Positions 7,212 to 15,671 of a stretch of 64,000 nucleotides of DNA are shown here, one piece after another (the first letter of the stretch is position 1; the number at the start of each line of letters is the position of its first letter). A model generated the notes under the pieces. That model was not told where the DNA came from, ran no database searches, and saw only the letters and a program-made list of their open reading frames with translations. A program made the translations under genes and the position numbers. This DNA is from Prevotella sp. UBA2756 (GTDB lineage: Bacteria > Bacteroidota > Bacteroidia > Bacteroidales > Bacteroidaceae), in contig DEJE01000048.1 in NCBI GenBank assembly GCA_002353205.1, positions 1 through 64,000 of the forward strand, read 5' to 3'.

Positions 7212-9389
7212 TCAAAAATGTGCTTGAATATAGACCTTCTTTACTTCCCCATTCTTGTACTTGATGATATTGATGCCAGGAATCAAATGCTGTATGCTGC
7301 GACCGTTGACGTCGAAGATCTGTTGGGGCTCCTCATCTGCCTTTGGTGACAGGATAGCCGAAACGGCGATGTCGTCGACAATATGCAGGAACTTCTTCCA
7401 GAATTGCGCTGTGGAGTATTCGTGCAAACTTCCTACGGGAACATGCAGCGTTGACGTATCGTAGTAGCTGAATGTGTCTGCAAAGATCTCCATTGGAGTA
7501 GAAGAATGAACATAAATGTCGGTCAGGTTGGAGCACATGCAGAAGGCATAGTCACCGATGGAAGCAACGCTGCTCGGGATAGTCACCTTGTTCAGGCCCG
7601 AACATCCATAAAAGGCTAATTGAGCGATGTTGGTCACGCTGTTTGGAATGCTGAGTGATGTCAGTCCACGACATCCTCTGAAAGCCATTCTGCTGATGGA
7701 CGGAACACCATCGGGAATCACCAAGTCCTTGATTTCGCTACCATTGATAAACAGATGACCAGCGTAAGTAAGTGGGTTTGTATCAAACACGATGTTGCAC
7801 CATTGGGCAAGGTCTGAGATATGAACCGCCGACAGGCTGTTGCAACCCTCGAAGGCACCTATCTTGATGGCAGCCAAGCTGTTTCCGAAAGATATGGATT
7901 GCAGGTTTTTACAGCCAGAGAACGCATAGTTCCCGATGGTGGTGACGCCATTTCCCATCACCACCGATGTAAGACTGCTACAACCGAAAAAAGCATTCAT
8001 GCCTATAGTTGTCACCTGGTCTGGAATCATGATTTCAGCCAGACTGCTACAACCGATGAAAGCATTTGTGTCTATGATGGTCAACCCCTCAGGCAATGTT
8101 ACTGAGACCAAGCTACTACATTCGGCGAACACCTCGGTTTCGAGAGTCTGCACTCCATCTCCCAGCTTAACATCCACCATACCGGTACAGAAAGAGAAGG
8201 CGTTGCTGCCTACAGACTTTACGCTGTTAGGAACAACGATCTCTTCCAGCTTGACGCAACTCTTGAAAGCACTCGGGCCGATGGTCTCTGTTCCTTCCTG
8301 AAGAGCAACACGCTTCAGGTTCTGACAATTAGCAAAAGAGGAATTGCCAATCATTTCCACGCTTCCAGGTATCGAAACCGACGTCAGTTCCTCGCAACCC
8401 ATGAACAACTCATCGACCAGCTTCGTCACGCCTTCAGGAATAACCAGGTCTTTCACCTCTTCGCCGTTGATGAAGAGATGATGGGCGATGGTCAGCGGGT
8501 TGGTGCCCTCGGGCCAGATGGTGACTCCTTCCGGCTCAAAGCCGCCGAAGGTGATGTTGCACCAAGCCTGTAGGTTGGAGATATGAACTTCCTTCAAGCC
8601 ACAACCACAGAAGGCGGCTGTGCCTATCGTATCCACTCCTTCACCCAGCGTCAACGAGCTAAGATTGTCGCAAGAGTTGAAAGCCAGGCTGCCTATCGTT
8701 TTCACCTTGTTGCCGATAACCACCGATTCTGCCACCCGACAGAGGTCGAACGCTTCGTTGCCAATGCTGACCACGCCGTCACCGATTTCTATCGTCTTTA
8801 GTTGCAGGCAATTCCGGAATGCGTTCATACCGATGGTTGTTTCTCCGTCTCCTGGTATCTTCACTTCCGAGAGTGCCGTGTTAGCAAGAGCATATTGCCC
8901 TATAACCTTTACATTCTCTGGAATGTTGATCGATTCCAGCGTGAGACATCCCTGAAAAGCCATAACGCCCAGGTACGTTACGCCTTCGGGAACGACGATT
9001 GACGACAAAGACTCGCATCCCATGAACGTGCGGTCCTCTATTCGCGTCACTTCGTGAGGAATGTTCACCGATTTGAGGTTCTTGCAACCATAGAATGCCG
9101 AATGGCCAATATAAGTCACCGTCTCAGGCAACGAAACACTCTTCAAGCCTATGCGCCCATTGAAAGCATTCTCGGCGACACCCACTACAACGGGGAAATA
9201 CTTGTCTCCCAGATTAAGCGGACTCGGGATGATCAAGTCGCCGGAGTAGTTCTTTTCCAATTCCAATACGACCGCTGTATTGGCCGACAAATCGACGTCG
9301 TAGGTCACTTGGTCTGGCTTCACGATGAGCGCATTTGCTTCTAATTGTATACCTGCAATCAAGAACAAAAGGAAAAACAATTGCTTCAT
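7212..9389 (-). CDS. BspA-type leucine-rich repeat surface protein
   Basis: An exported protein of 725 residues. The signal peptide is MKQLFFLLFLIAGIQLEANA. Nearly the whole body is LRR_5/BspA-type repeats of about 23 residues, seen as I..NAF.GC..L..I.IP..VT.IG variants. Two spacer segments share the motif AWCNI.F.....TYAGHLFINGEE.KDLVIP. The last 60 residues (QIFDVNGRSI..PGINIIKYKNGEVKKVYI) resemble the C-terminal sorting domain of type IX-secreted proteins. BspA-like proteins of oral and gut Bacteroidota bind host matrix proteins or other bacteria. The ligand here is unknown. The gene is AT-richer than its neighbours and stands alone, converging on the S41 gene. Confidence 0.85.
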   Translation of the reverse strand: MKQLFFLLFLIAGIQLEANALIVKPDQVTYDVDLSANTAVVLELEKNYSGDLIIPSPLNLGDKYFPVVVGVAENAFNGRIGLKSVSLPETVTYIGHSAFYGCKNLKSVNIPHEVTRIEDRTFMGCESLSSIVVPEGVTYLGVMAFQGCLTLESINIPENVKVIGQYALANTALSEVKIPGDGETTIGMNAFRNCLQLKTIEIGDGVVSIGNEAFDLCRVAESVVIGNKVKTIGSLAFNSCDNLSSLTLGEGVDTIGTAAFCGCGLKEVHISNLQAWCNITFGGFEPEGVTIWPEGTNPLTIAHHLFINGEEVKDLVIPEGVTKLVDELFMGCEELTSVSIPGSVEMIGNSSFANCQNLKRVALQEGTETIGPSAFKSCVKLEEIVVPNSVKSVGSNAFSFCTGMVDVKLGDGVQTLETEVFAECSSLVSVTLPEGLTIIDTNAFIGCSSLAEIMIPDQVTTIGMNAFFGCSSLTSVVMGNGVTTIGNYAFSGCKNLQSISFGNSLAAIKIGAFEGCNSLSAVHISDLAQWCNIVFDTNPLTYAGHLFINGSEIKDLVIPDGVPSISRMAFRGCRGLTSLSIPNSVTNIAQLAFYGCSGLNKVTIPSSVASIGDYAFCMCSNLTDIYVHSSTPMEIFADTFSYYDTSTLHVPVGSLHEYSTAQFWKKFLHIVDDIAVSAILSPKADEEPQQIFDVNGRSIQHLIPGINIIKYKNGEVKKVYIQAHF

Positions 9390-9512
9390 ATTAAATGTTT
9401 ATTATGTTTTCAAGAGATAGAGTTCGTAATGAGAGAGAAAAAGGAGAACGAAGACTTTTTCACGACCAACCCGTTGTCCTCCCTTTCCGTCTTGATGATT
9501 CATCCGATCGCT

Positions 9513-9923
9513 TCAGCGCAGCCGAAGAGCCTTGTTCTCGGCCTCCTCCATGATTTCGCGCTCGCCCGGACCCTTGTCGTTGAGGCCGCAGAGGTGCAGG
9601 ATACCGTGGATAATGACGCGGTGAAGCTCCTCGTCGTAGCTTTTGCCGAGCTGCTCGGCGTTGCTGCGCACGGTGTCGAGCGAGATGACGAGGTCGCCGT
9701 TGATGATATCGTCCTCGTCGTAATCGAAAGTGATGATGTCGGTGTAGTAGTCGTGGCCCAGATACTCGCGGTTCACCTCCAGAATCTTCTCGTCGTCGAC
9801 GAACATGTAGCCCACTTCGCCCACTTTCTTTCCGTACGAAGCGGCCACGGCGCGTATCCAGGCTGTGGTTTCGCGCTTCTTGATCTTCGGCATCTTCACG
9901 CCGTCGGTATTATAGGTAATCAT
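9513..9923 (-). CDS. ybeY: Endoribonuclease YbeY (16S rRNA maturation factor)
   Basis: A single-domain metalloendoribonuclease of 136 residues that takes part in 16S rRNA 3' maturation and ribosome quality control. The Zn motif is HGILHLCGLND (His106, His110). The third ligand of the usual HGxLHLxGxDH is replaced by Asp116, followed by Lys, a variation I recall as common in Bacteroidota YbeY. Other family blocks are YMFVDDEKILEVNREYLGHDYYTDIITFDY and ING-DLVIS. It lies 24 bp downstream of coaD on the same strand and is probably co-transcribed with it. Confidence 0.9.
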   Translation of the reverse strand: MITYNTDGVKMPKIKKRETTAWIRAVAASYGKKVGEVGYMFVDDEKILEVNREYLGHDYYTDIITFDYDEDDIINGDLVISLDTVRSNAEQLGKSYDEELHRVIIHGILHLCGLNDKGPGEREIMEEAENKALRLR

Positions 9924-9947
9924 TTTCTTACGCTTACGGTTGATGAA

Positions 9948-10385
9948 TCAGGGAAGAAACTGTCTCACATCCTTTCCGAAGTGCACCAGTTCGCGCACCA
10001 GCGACGAGCTGATGGCCTCAAGACCCGGCTCGGCGAAGAGCAAAAGCGTCTCAATGTCGCCCAGGCGGCGGTTGATGTCGGCCTGTTCACGCTCGTATTC
10101 GAAATCTTTTGCCGTACGGACACCTTTCACGATGAAGTCCGCTTTCTCGCGTTTGGCGAAGTCAACGGTGAGGTCAGAGTAGGTCTTCACCGTAATGCGC
10201 GACTCGTTGCGGTAGAGTTCCTGTATCTTCCGCTTTCGCGTATCGGCATCCTGAAGACATTGTTTACGCTCGTTGACGCCTATACCGATGATGAGGCGGT
10301 CGAAGAGCGGCAGTGCTCGGCGCACGATGTTGTCGTGCCCGATGGTAAAGGGGTCGAAGCTTCCCACGAAAATTCCTGTTCTCAT
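9948..10385 (-). CDS. coaD: Phosphopantetheine adenylyltransferase
   Basis: CoaD transfers AMP from ATP to 4'-phosphopantetheine to give dephospho-CoA, the fourth step of CoA synthesis. The product has 145 residues, a little shorter than the usual 160. The nucleotidyltransferase motif GIFVGSFDPFTIGHDN and the C-terminal ISSSLVREL are present. I start at MRTGIFVG (10385), because the longer reading frame would begin upstream of the promoter at 10392-10422. With that promoter the leader is only a few nucleotides. Probably co-transcribed with ybeY. Confidence 0.92.
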   Translation of the reverse strand: MRTGIFVGSFDPFTIGHDNIVRRALPLFDRLIIGIGVNERKQCLQDADTRKRKIQELYRNESRITVKTYSDLTVDFAKREKADFIVKGVRTAKDFEYEREQADINRRLGDIETLLLFAEPGLEAISSSLVRELVHFGKDVRQFLP

Positions 10386-10391
10386 AATGTG

Positions 10392-10422
10392 CAAAGATAC
10401 TCTTTTTTTTCGATATGGCAAA
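10392..10422 (-). promoter_or_regulatory. Bacteroidota-type promoter of coaD
   Basis: On the minus strand, TTTG (10419-10422) and TATCTTTG (10392-10399) are 19 bp apart, a full consensus match. The -7 box ends seven bases before the coaD ATG, so the mRNA should be leaderless or nearly so. Confidence 0.75.
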
Positions 10423-10523
10423 AAAAAGAGCCTTAAATGGCATGAATCATGAAGAAAACGACTCAGGGATGCAAGGTTTCTGCGTTTCTTGTGTTATAAA
10501 GATAGATGATCAACAAACAACCA

Positions 10524-11057
10524 ATGAAAAAGATCCGTATCGCAATCATTACTGTCCTGACAGCGTTTTCTGTCAGTGCACAGGCCAATCAGCCTGATTC
10601 AGTCCGCGTGAATGAACCCTATCGCTGCAGCAACAGCAGTCTGATGCCGGAGTTCAGCATCCGTAGCGGCGTACAAATCGGCTACAAGTTTACCGATATA
10701 ACAGGCGGCGTGCGCTTCGCATCCAATCTTGTTCTGGGTGTAGGCGTCGGACTTGGCACCAAATACTACGACGCGGTGCCGGCCGACGACTACCATTTCC
10801 GCTTCTTCGCCTACCATCGTTACTACCTGCCGCTCGACCGCAACCGGCGTCTTTCGCTCTATAGCGACCTCATGTTGGGCGGGCGGTGCGTCTACAAAGC
10901 CAACTCCGACGATCCCGCCGTATTGCAAAAAGGCAGCGTGGGCTGGCTCTTCAGCTGGCAGCCGGGCCTTTCGCTGCGCCTTTGGGGCAAGTCGAACCTC
11001 TTCGTTGGGCCCACCCTCGGGCCTTCGTTAGGCTTCCATGTCGGCGTGGCGATATGA
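10524..11057 (+). CDS. Small exported protein, probable outer-membrane beta-barrel
   Basis: I do not recognise a named family. The protein has 177 residues with a signal peptide, MKKIRIAIITVLTAFSVSAQA. The rest alternates polar and hydrophobic residues in strand-like stretches (GVQIGYKFTDITGGVRFASNLVLGV, FRFFAYHRYYLPL, RRLSLYSDLMLGG, WQPGLSLRLWG) and ends in a glycine-rich strand, GPSLGFHVGVAI. This pattern fits a small eight-stranded outer-membrane barrel of the OmpW/porin-like kind. I use the ATG at 10524, since the one at 10506 only adds MINKQP before the basic n-region. It is divergent from coaD and converges on ruvB. Confidence 0.65.
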   Translation: MKKIRIAIITVLTAFSVSAQANQPDSVRVNEPYRCSNSSLMPEFSIRSGVQIGYKFTDITGGVRFASNLVLGVGVGLGTKYYDAVPADDYHFRFFAYHRYYLPLDRNRRLSLYSDLMLGGRCVYKANSDDPAVLQKGSVGWLFSWQPGLSLRLWGKSNLFVGPTLGPSLGFHVGVAI

Positions 11058-11089
11058 TTGTGCGTCGTTCCGGCGAACGATTATAGGAT

Positions 11090-12124
11090 CTAATCGAAGA
11101 GTCCCGGCTCCATGATGTTGCCCGTGTAGGGGTTGCGGCCGTAGTGGCGGTAGGCCAGTTCGGTGACCATTCGTCCGCGCGGCGTGCGCTTGATGAAGCC
11201 TTCCATGATGAGGAAAGGCTCGTAGACCTCCTCCACCGTGCCCGCATCCTCGCCGATGGCCGTCGCGATGGTGCCCACGCCGACGGGTCCTCCCTTGAAT
11301 TTGTCGATGATGGTGAGCAGGATTTTATTGTCAATTTCGTCGAGTCCGTACTGATCGATGTTCAAAGCCTCGAGCGCAATCTTGGTAATTCGGGTGTCGA
11401 TGCTGCCGTTGCCCTTCACCTGAGCGAAGTCGCGAACGCGGCGCAGCAGCGCATTGGCGATACGAGGCGTGCCTCTTGAGCGCCGTGCTATCTCCATGGC
11501 GGCCTCGTCGGTGATGGGAACCTTGAGGATATATGCCGACCGTTTCAGTATTCTCTGTAGCGTCTCGGGCTCGTAATACTCCAGGTGCATGTTGATTCCG
11601 AAGCGTGCACGCAGCGGAGCCGTCAGCAGACCGCTTCGCGTGGTGGCTCCGACGAGCGTGAAGGGGTTCAGGTCGATCTGTATGGAGCGCGCCGACGGTC
11701 CTTTGTCGATCATGATATCGATGCGATAATCCTCCATGGCCGAGTAGAGATACTCCTCGACGACGGGCGACAGACGGTGTATCTCGTCGATGAAGAGCAC
11801 GTCGTTCGGCTCGAGCGACGTCAGGATGCCTGCCAGGTCGCCCGGTTTGTCGAGCACCGGGCCGCTTGTTATCTTGAATCCCACGCCGAGTTCGTTGGCG
11901 ATAATGTTCGACAGCGTCGTCTTGCCCAGTCCTGGCGGGCCGTGGAGCAGCGTGTGGTCGAGGGGCTCGCCGCGGTATTTGGCTGCCTCGACAAACACTT
12001 CCAGGTTCTCCACCACCTTCTTCTGTCCGCTGAAGTCGTTGAACTTCAACGGTCGCAGGGCATTCTCGAAATCTTTTTCTGCCGATGACAGGCGTTCTTG
12101 CCTGATATCAAATTCTTCGTTCAT
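11090..12124 (-). CDS. ruvB: Holliday junction branch migration ATPase RuvB
   Basis: The hexameric AAA+ motor that drives branch migration of Holliday junctions with RuvA, before cleavage by RuvC. At 344 residues it is full length. Walker A is GPPGLGKTT at residues 62-70 and Walker B is VLFIDEIHRL near 110. Sensor region GATTRSGLLTAPLRARFGI and the winged-helix end KRTPRGRMVTELAYRHYG are also present. It stands alone, with no ruvA or ruvC beside it. A promoter 8 bp upstream of the ATG gives an almost leaderless transcript. Confidence 0.96.
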   Translation of the reverse strand: MNEEFDIRQERLSSAEKDFENALRPLKFNDFSGQKKVVENLEVFVEAAKYRGEPLDHTLLHGPPGLGKTTLSNIIANELGVGFKITSGPVLDKPGDLAGILTSLEPNDVLFIDEIHRLSPVVEEYLYSAMEDYRIDIMIDKGPSARSIQIDLNPFTLVGATTRSGLLTAPLRARFGINMHLEYYEPETLQRILKRSAYILKVPITDEAAMEIARRSRGTPRIANALLRRVRDFAQVKGNGSIDTRITKIALEALNIDQYGLDEIDNKILLTIIDKFKGGPVGVGTIATAIGEDAGTVEEVYEPFLIMEGFIKRTPRGRMVTELAYRHYGRNPYTGNIMEPGLFD

Positions 12125-12127
12125 TGT

Positions 12128-12240
12128 GCTGCAAAGTTACGAATAAACGAGCGAAATGCAAAAGGAAAGCTTGCTTTTCTTTCCATTTCCGAGTGAAAGT
12201 AAGTTCGCGATTCTTATCGCAAAGTTACGAAAAGTCGAGA
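12128..12240. repeat. Composite promoter-bearing intergenic repeat, copy 1
   Basis: Most of the 290-bp gap between ruvB and the next gene is this element: CAAAGTTACGAATAAACGAGC at 12132, an AT-rich middle with TTGCTTTTC, CCGAGTG at 12189, then a second CAAAGTTACGAAAA at 12220. Copy 2 at 15317-15436 has the same modules in the same order. The first-to-second CAAAGTTA distance is 88 bp here and 87 bp there. Confidence 0.7.
12132..12162 (-). promoter_or_regulatory. Bacteroidota-type promoter of ruvB
   Basis: On the minus strand TTTG (12159-12162) and TAACTTTG (12132-12139) are 19 bp apart. The -7 box ends 8 bp before the ruvB ATG. The promoter is the first module of a composite repeat that recurs upstream of the DUF4421 gene. 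Confidence 0.75.
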
Positions 12241-12414
12241 GCTATGATGCCAAAAAGCACAAAAAAGATGTTAAAAGGCAATGTGTTCACCTTTTTTCCG
12301 ACAAATAATGAGTAATTTTACACGTCGTTATGTATCACCCGAAGACAGAAAGCATCGTCGTTTCACCGTCGTTGTCATGAGCTGACTGTCTGTCGTATCA
12401 GATGAAGAAGGACT

Positions 12415-13164
12415 ATGAACATCAAGTTGCACACCCCCAAGACGCTGAAGAGCGGCAGCGGAATGTCCACGGCGAAGCAGCTCCTGCTGTCGATCGTGGC
12501 CACCAGCATCTCCATTGCCCTGACGTTCGGCACGGCGGCCATCGTCGATTCCAACAAGAAAGCAAATGAGAAGCGCGAGATTGTGATGATGGTGATGTAC
12601 GACATGTACAACTCTCTGCAGTCGTTCGAGCAGGCCGACTCCATGATCTACCACACAATGAACCTCCAGTTGCGCTTGGCCGAAGACACCACGCAGTTCA
12701 CCAATATATATAATGAGCTGCTTGTGTCGCTGCCGTTTGTTGAATACACCGAGACCACCGAGCGCATCTTCTCGTCAAACATCGAAACCATCAACACCGT
12801 GGGCGACGTGTTCTTCACCGAGAACGTGGCCGATTTCTATCGCTTACGCAATCATTACAAGACGATGGTGTGCGATTCTCTCTTTCACCATCTCAGAATT
12901 GATGACTTCAGCAGAGTGGATAGCGCGCTCGGATTCAACTTCATAGAGTACGCCATCATGAGCGGCGGCTTCGTGAGAAACATGAAGCGCCTATTCGACC
13001 AGTGCAAGCAAATGATGGATGTGAGCACAGACGACATGGAAGCCTATCGGAAAGAGAGGATGAAGATGGAGGAAAGCATCTCCGGGGGAAACGACGAATG
13101 GGAGGTTAAACTTAAAGAGTTGAGAGCCCTTCAAGACAAAATAGACCAAGCAAAGAAGAAATAG
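12415..13164 (+). CDS. Membrane-anchored protein of unknown function
   Basis: I do not recognise a family. The protein has 249 residues. One hydrophobic segment at about residues 20-44 (KQLLLSIVATSISIALTFGTAAIVD) would anchor it in the inner membrane, with a large helical domain outside. The C terminus is highly charged and probably coiled coil (EAYRKERMKMEESI, KELRALQDKIDQAKKK). Architecture and spacing resemble the small Bacteroidota proteins with an N-terminal anchor often annotated as DUF6090-like, but I cannot confirm that. It lies 9 bp before the TlpA-like gene and is probably its operon partner. Confidence 0.65.
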   Translation: MNIKLHTPKTLKSGSGMSTAKQLLLSIVATSISIALTFGTAAIVDSNKKANEKREIVMMVMYDMYNSLQSFEQADSMIYHTMNLQLRLAEDTTQFTNIYNELLVSLPFVEYTETTERIFSSNIETINTVGDVFFTENVADFYRLRNHYKTMVCDSLFHHLRIDDFSRVDSALGFNFIEYAIMSGGFVRNMKRLFDQCKQMMDVSTDDMEAYRKERMKMEESISGGNDEWEVKLKELRALQDKIDQAKKK

Positions 13165-13173
13165 AAGAGGAAT

Positions 13174-14262
13174 ATGAAAAAGACGATTCTGACAATGGCC
13201 CTCGTGGCGGCTGCGATGCCCACGATGGCGCAGCAGGTTGCCTATGCCGTCAGCGGCACCTACGGCAAAGAGGGTAAGAAAGTCTACTTGATGGACCAAC
13301 TGACAGATAAGGCTGTCGACAGCGTTACCGTTGCCGACGGTAAGTTTTCGTTCAGCGGACATGCCGACAAAGATGCCTTGTTGGGCGTCATGGCAGAGGG
13401 GTCGGACTGGACGACAGGCTTCTTCAACGACGGAACGCCTGTCAGCGTCAACGTCAACGACTCTACGGTGAAAGGTTCTGCACTGAACGAACGCCTGGCG
13501 AACTACGAAAAGGAAGTGTACAGACCGAAAACGGCCTTTTCCCAAAAAACGTCCAAGATGACCGAGCAGGAGATCATTGCACATCAGGATGAACTCATAG
13601 ACGAGATGAACAGCATGATCGACAGCATCACGACCAACGCCGTCAGGGTGTTCGACAAGGAGCGCAGCACGCTGATACCGGTGGCTTTCTCCGAGTTCTA
13701 CTTCATGGAAAACGGCGTGGAGGCCTACGACGAGCTGGTCAAGCAGCAGGTGGCCTTTGCCAACCATCCCTATGTGAAGAAATCGCGCGACGAAATAGCG
13801 AAGATGATGGGGCTGCAGGACAACGAGAAGACAGCCTTCATCGGACAGCAGTTCACCGACCTGGAGATGGAAGACCCCGACGGCAAGATGCACAAAATCA
13901 GCGAGCTCGTGGGCGAAGGGCGCTGGGTGCTGGTCGACTTCTGGGCTTCGTGGTGCGGTCCGTGCCGTGCTGAGATGCCCAACGTGCTCGAAGCCTACAA
14001 CAAGTATCACGCCAAGGGCTTCGATGTGGTTGGTGTTTCGTTCGACAATAAGAAGGAAGCATGGGTGAAAGCTATCTCCCAGCTCAGCATGCCGTGGCTG
14101 CAGATCTCCGACCTGAAAGGTTGGAAGTGCGCCGCCGCCGATGCCTACAAGATAGATGGCATTCCCGACAACATCCTTATCGACCCGCAAGGCAAGATCA
14201 TCGACCGTGGCCTTCGGGGCAAGCCGTTGCAAAAGAAGCTGCAGAAAATCTTCGGAGAATAA
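13174..14262 (+). CDS. TlpA/ResA-like thiol-disulfide oxidoreductase with N-terminal DUF4369-like domain
   Basis: An exported thioredoxin-fold protein of 362 residues, probably a periplasmic or lipoprotein-like disulfide reductant. The signal peptide is MKKTILTMALVAAAMPTMAQ. Residues about 22-110 (VSGTYGKEGKKVYLMDQLTDKAVDSVTVADGKFSFSG) match the DUF4369 pattern that commonly precedes AhpC/TSA domains in Bacteroidota. The C-terminal domain has the redox motif WCGPC (Cys261, Cys264) in LVDFWASWCGPCRAEMP, and the cis-Pro region DGIPDNILIDPQGKII. The substrate cannot be told from sequence. It is preceded closely by the membrane-anchored protein gene. Confidence 0.88.
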   Translation: MKKTILTMALVAAAMPTMAQQVAYAVSGTYGKEGKKVYLMDQLTDKAVDSVTVADGKFSFSGHADKDALLGVMAEGSDWTTGFFNDGTPVSVNVNDSTVKGSALNERLANYEKEVYRPKTAFSQKTSKMTEQEIIAHQDELIDEMNSMIDSITTNAVRVFDKERSTLIPVAFSEFYFMENGVEAYDELVKQQVAFANHPYVKKSRDEIAKMMGLQDNEKTAFIGQQFTDLEMEDPDGKMHKISELVGEGRWVLVDFWASWCGPCRAEMPNVLEAYNKYHAKGFDVVGVSFDNKKEAWVKAISQLSMPWLQISDLKGWKCAAADAYKIDGIPDNILIDPQGKIIDRGLRGKPLQKKLQKIFGE

Positions 14263-14284
14263 GAAAAGGGGTTGGACGGAAGCG

Positions 14285-15295
14285 TCAGAGCCTCACTCCG
14301 AAGAAGGCACGGGCGCGCCATTTGTTCTGATTGACGACCACAATGTTGTCGTCGAAGACCGAGTTGTTCATCACGAGCGTCGCTCCCGTGTAGTAGCGTG
14401 AAGAGAAATTGCGCACGATGGCGACGTGCTCGTTGAAGATCATGTTGAAATGCATTCTCTTCGCACGCTTGGGCTCACCTCTCACGGTGAGCTTGTTGCG
14501 GTCGTAGACCACGACGGTGGGCAGCATGGAGAAGTGGATGAGCCACCCTTTGCCCAGCACCCAGTTGTAAGCGTAGCCGCCTCCGATGCCGAAGTGGCCC
14601 ACGCTGATGTTCACCTCAGGGGCATCAGCATTCCTTTCCTTCAGTTCCTTGTTCGTCTTGATGCTGCCTCCTTGGTAGCTGAAGCCCGCCAGCCACGAAC
14701 CGGCCGAGCGCCGCTGTATGTAGCTCTGCGTGAAGGCGGCTGGAAAAGAGAAGTGGCGGTGGTTGAAGATGTAGTAGCCTGCGATGTTCGACACCTTCAG
14801 CGTGACGTCGCCCGACTGCATCTGCGACAGGTTGTCATCGCGCCTGATGTCGCCCGAGAGCGATTCCGACCGCTGGTAGCTGAAGTCGAGGCAGAAGCGG
14901 TTGCTGTAGTAGTTCAGGTTGAACTCGTAGTCCTTGTAGATGCCCTTCCATTTGGCGGGGTTCACAGCGATGGCGGCGCCGATTCCTCGGTACGATGCAC
15001 CCAGCGAGAGCGTCGTCTTGTGGCTGGTGCTGAGGTCGGCCTTCGCCTTGACGCCGTTGACGGTACCCTTGGCATGGAACGTGTTTCCCGTCTGGTTCAG
15101 CCTCACCTTCAGCGTCAGCTTGCCTTCGGGCCTCACGACGTAGTTCGTGTCGTAGGGCGTCTTGTAGTAACGGGCCGTCAGCGCGCTGTCCATCCTCGCC
15201 CTCCGTTGCCGCTGGCTGAGCGCTTGCGCACTGGTTTCCGCGGCCGCCGCGGCGACCATGAAGAACACTATGATCCGAAGTGCTAATGCTTTCAT
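14285..15295 (-). CDS. DUF4421-family exported protein
   Basis: A Bacteroidota-specific exported protein of about 336 residues, probably an outer-membrane barrel. I start at MKALALRIIVFFMVAAAAAETSAQ, which gives a clean signal peptide. The longer frame to 15352 would run through the promoter. The family hallmark near the start is DSALTARYYKTPYDTNYVVRPEGKLTLKVRLNQTGN-like sequence. The rest is repeated strand pattern (YEFNLNYYSNRFCLDFSYQ, AGYYIFNHRHFSFPAAFTQSYIQRRSAGSWLAGFSY, FGIGGGYAYNWV). Function unknown. It converges with the TlpA-like gene. Confidence 0.8.
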   Translation of the reverse strand: MKALALRIIVFFMVAAAAAETSAQALSQRQRRARMDSALTARYYKTPYDTNYVVRPEGKLTLKVRLNQTGNTFHAKGTVNGVKAKADLSTSHKTTLSLGASYRGIGAAIAVNPAKWKGIYKDYEFNLNYYSNRFCLDFSYQRSESLSGDIRRDDNLSQMQSGDVTLKVSNIAGYYIFNHRHFSFPAAFTQSYIQRRSAGSWLAGFSYQGGSIKTNKELKERNADAPEVNISVGHFGIGGGYAYNWVLGKGWLIHFSMLPTVVVYDRNKLTVRGEPKRAKRMHFNMIFNEHVAIVRNFSSRYYTGATLVMNNSVFDDNIVVVNQNKWRARAFFGVRL

Positions 15296-15316
15296 CGTTT
15301 TTGAAACATCACTATC

Positions 15317-15436
15317 CGAGTGCAAAGTTACGGAAAAACGAGCGCAGAACAAAACAAATTCATTTGTTTTTTATGCCGAGTGCGAGTAACTTCGGCGAAG
15401 CGGCGAAGTCAAAGTTACGAAAAAAAAACAAAAGTT
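15317..15436. repeat. Composite promoter-bearing intergenic repeat, copy 2
   Basis: Same element as 12128-12240: CCGAGTGCAAAGTTACGG at 15317, an AT-rich middle with CATTTGTTTTTT, CCGAGTG at 15376, then CAAAGTTACGAAAA at 15410. The first CAAAGTTA carries a matched -33 box, while the second has none at the right distance. Confidence 0.7.
15323..15353 (-). promoter_or_regulatory. Bacteroidota-type promoter of the DUF4421 gene
   Basis: On the minus strand TTTG (15350-15353) and TAACTTTG (15323-15330) are 19 bp apart, leaving a leader of about 20-25 nt before the ATG at 15295. It is the first module of composite repeat copy 2. Confidence 0.75.
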
Positions 15437-15485
15437 GAGAAAAACTTGCGGATACGTAAAAAAAAACTATTTCTGCAGTGCAGAA

Positions 15486-15530
15486 AAGAGCGGGAAGCCG
15501 CGCCGTCATTCGGCATGGCTTCCCGCTCTT
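15486..15530. other. 14-bp perfect hairpin between divergent genes
   Basis: AAGAGCGGGAAGCC (15486-15499) pairs perfectly with GGCTTCCCGCTCTT (15517-15530) around a 17-nt loop, and CGTTTTAT follows on the + strand. It lies between the divergent DUF4421 and URO-D-like genes, so it cannot end either of them. It may end a short unannotated + strand transcript or act as a leader attenuator for the URO-D-like gene. Confidence 0.55.
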
Positions 15531-15671
15531 CGTTTTATAAGAACACCCATGGTAATCGCTCTTCTTGATGCGTCGAGAAGTGGCTGATGACCGATAAAAG
15601 CCGCCATCAGACAGGCCCTGGAAGTGGGTACATTTGAGGTTGGCGGCGTCATTGAAGAAAAAGCGAGAATG

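Noticed and set aside
15440..15671. Cobalamin riboswitch before the corrinoid operon.
   Set aside because: I looked for the B12-box-like core and the usual GC-rich receptor helices and did not find them.
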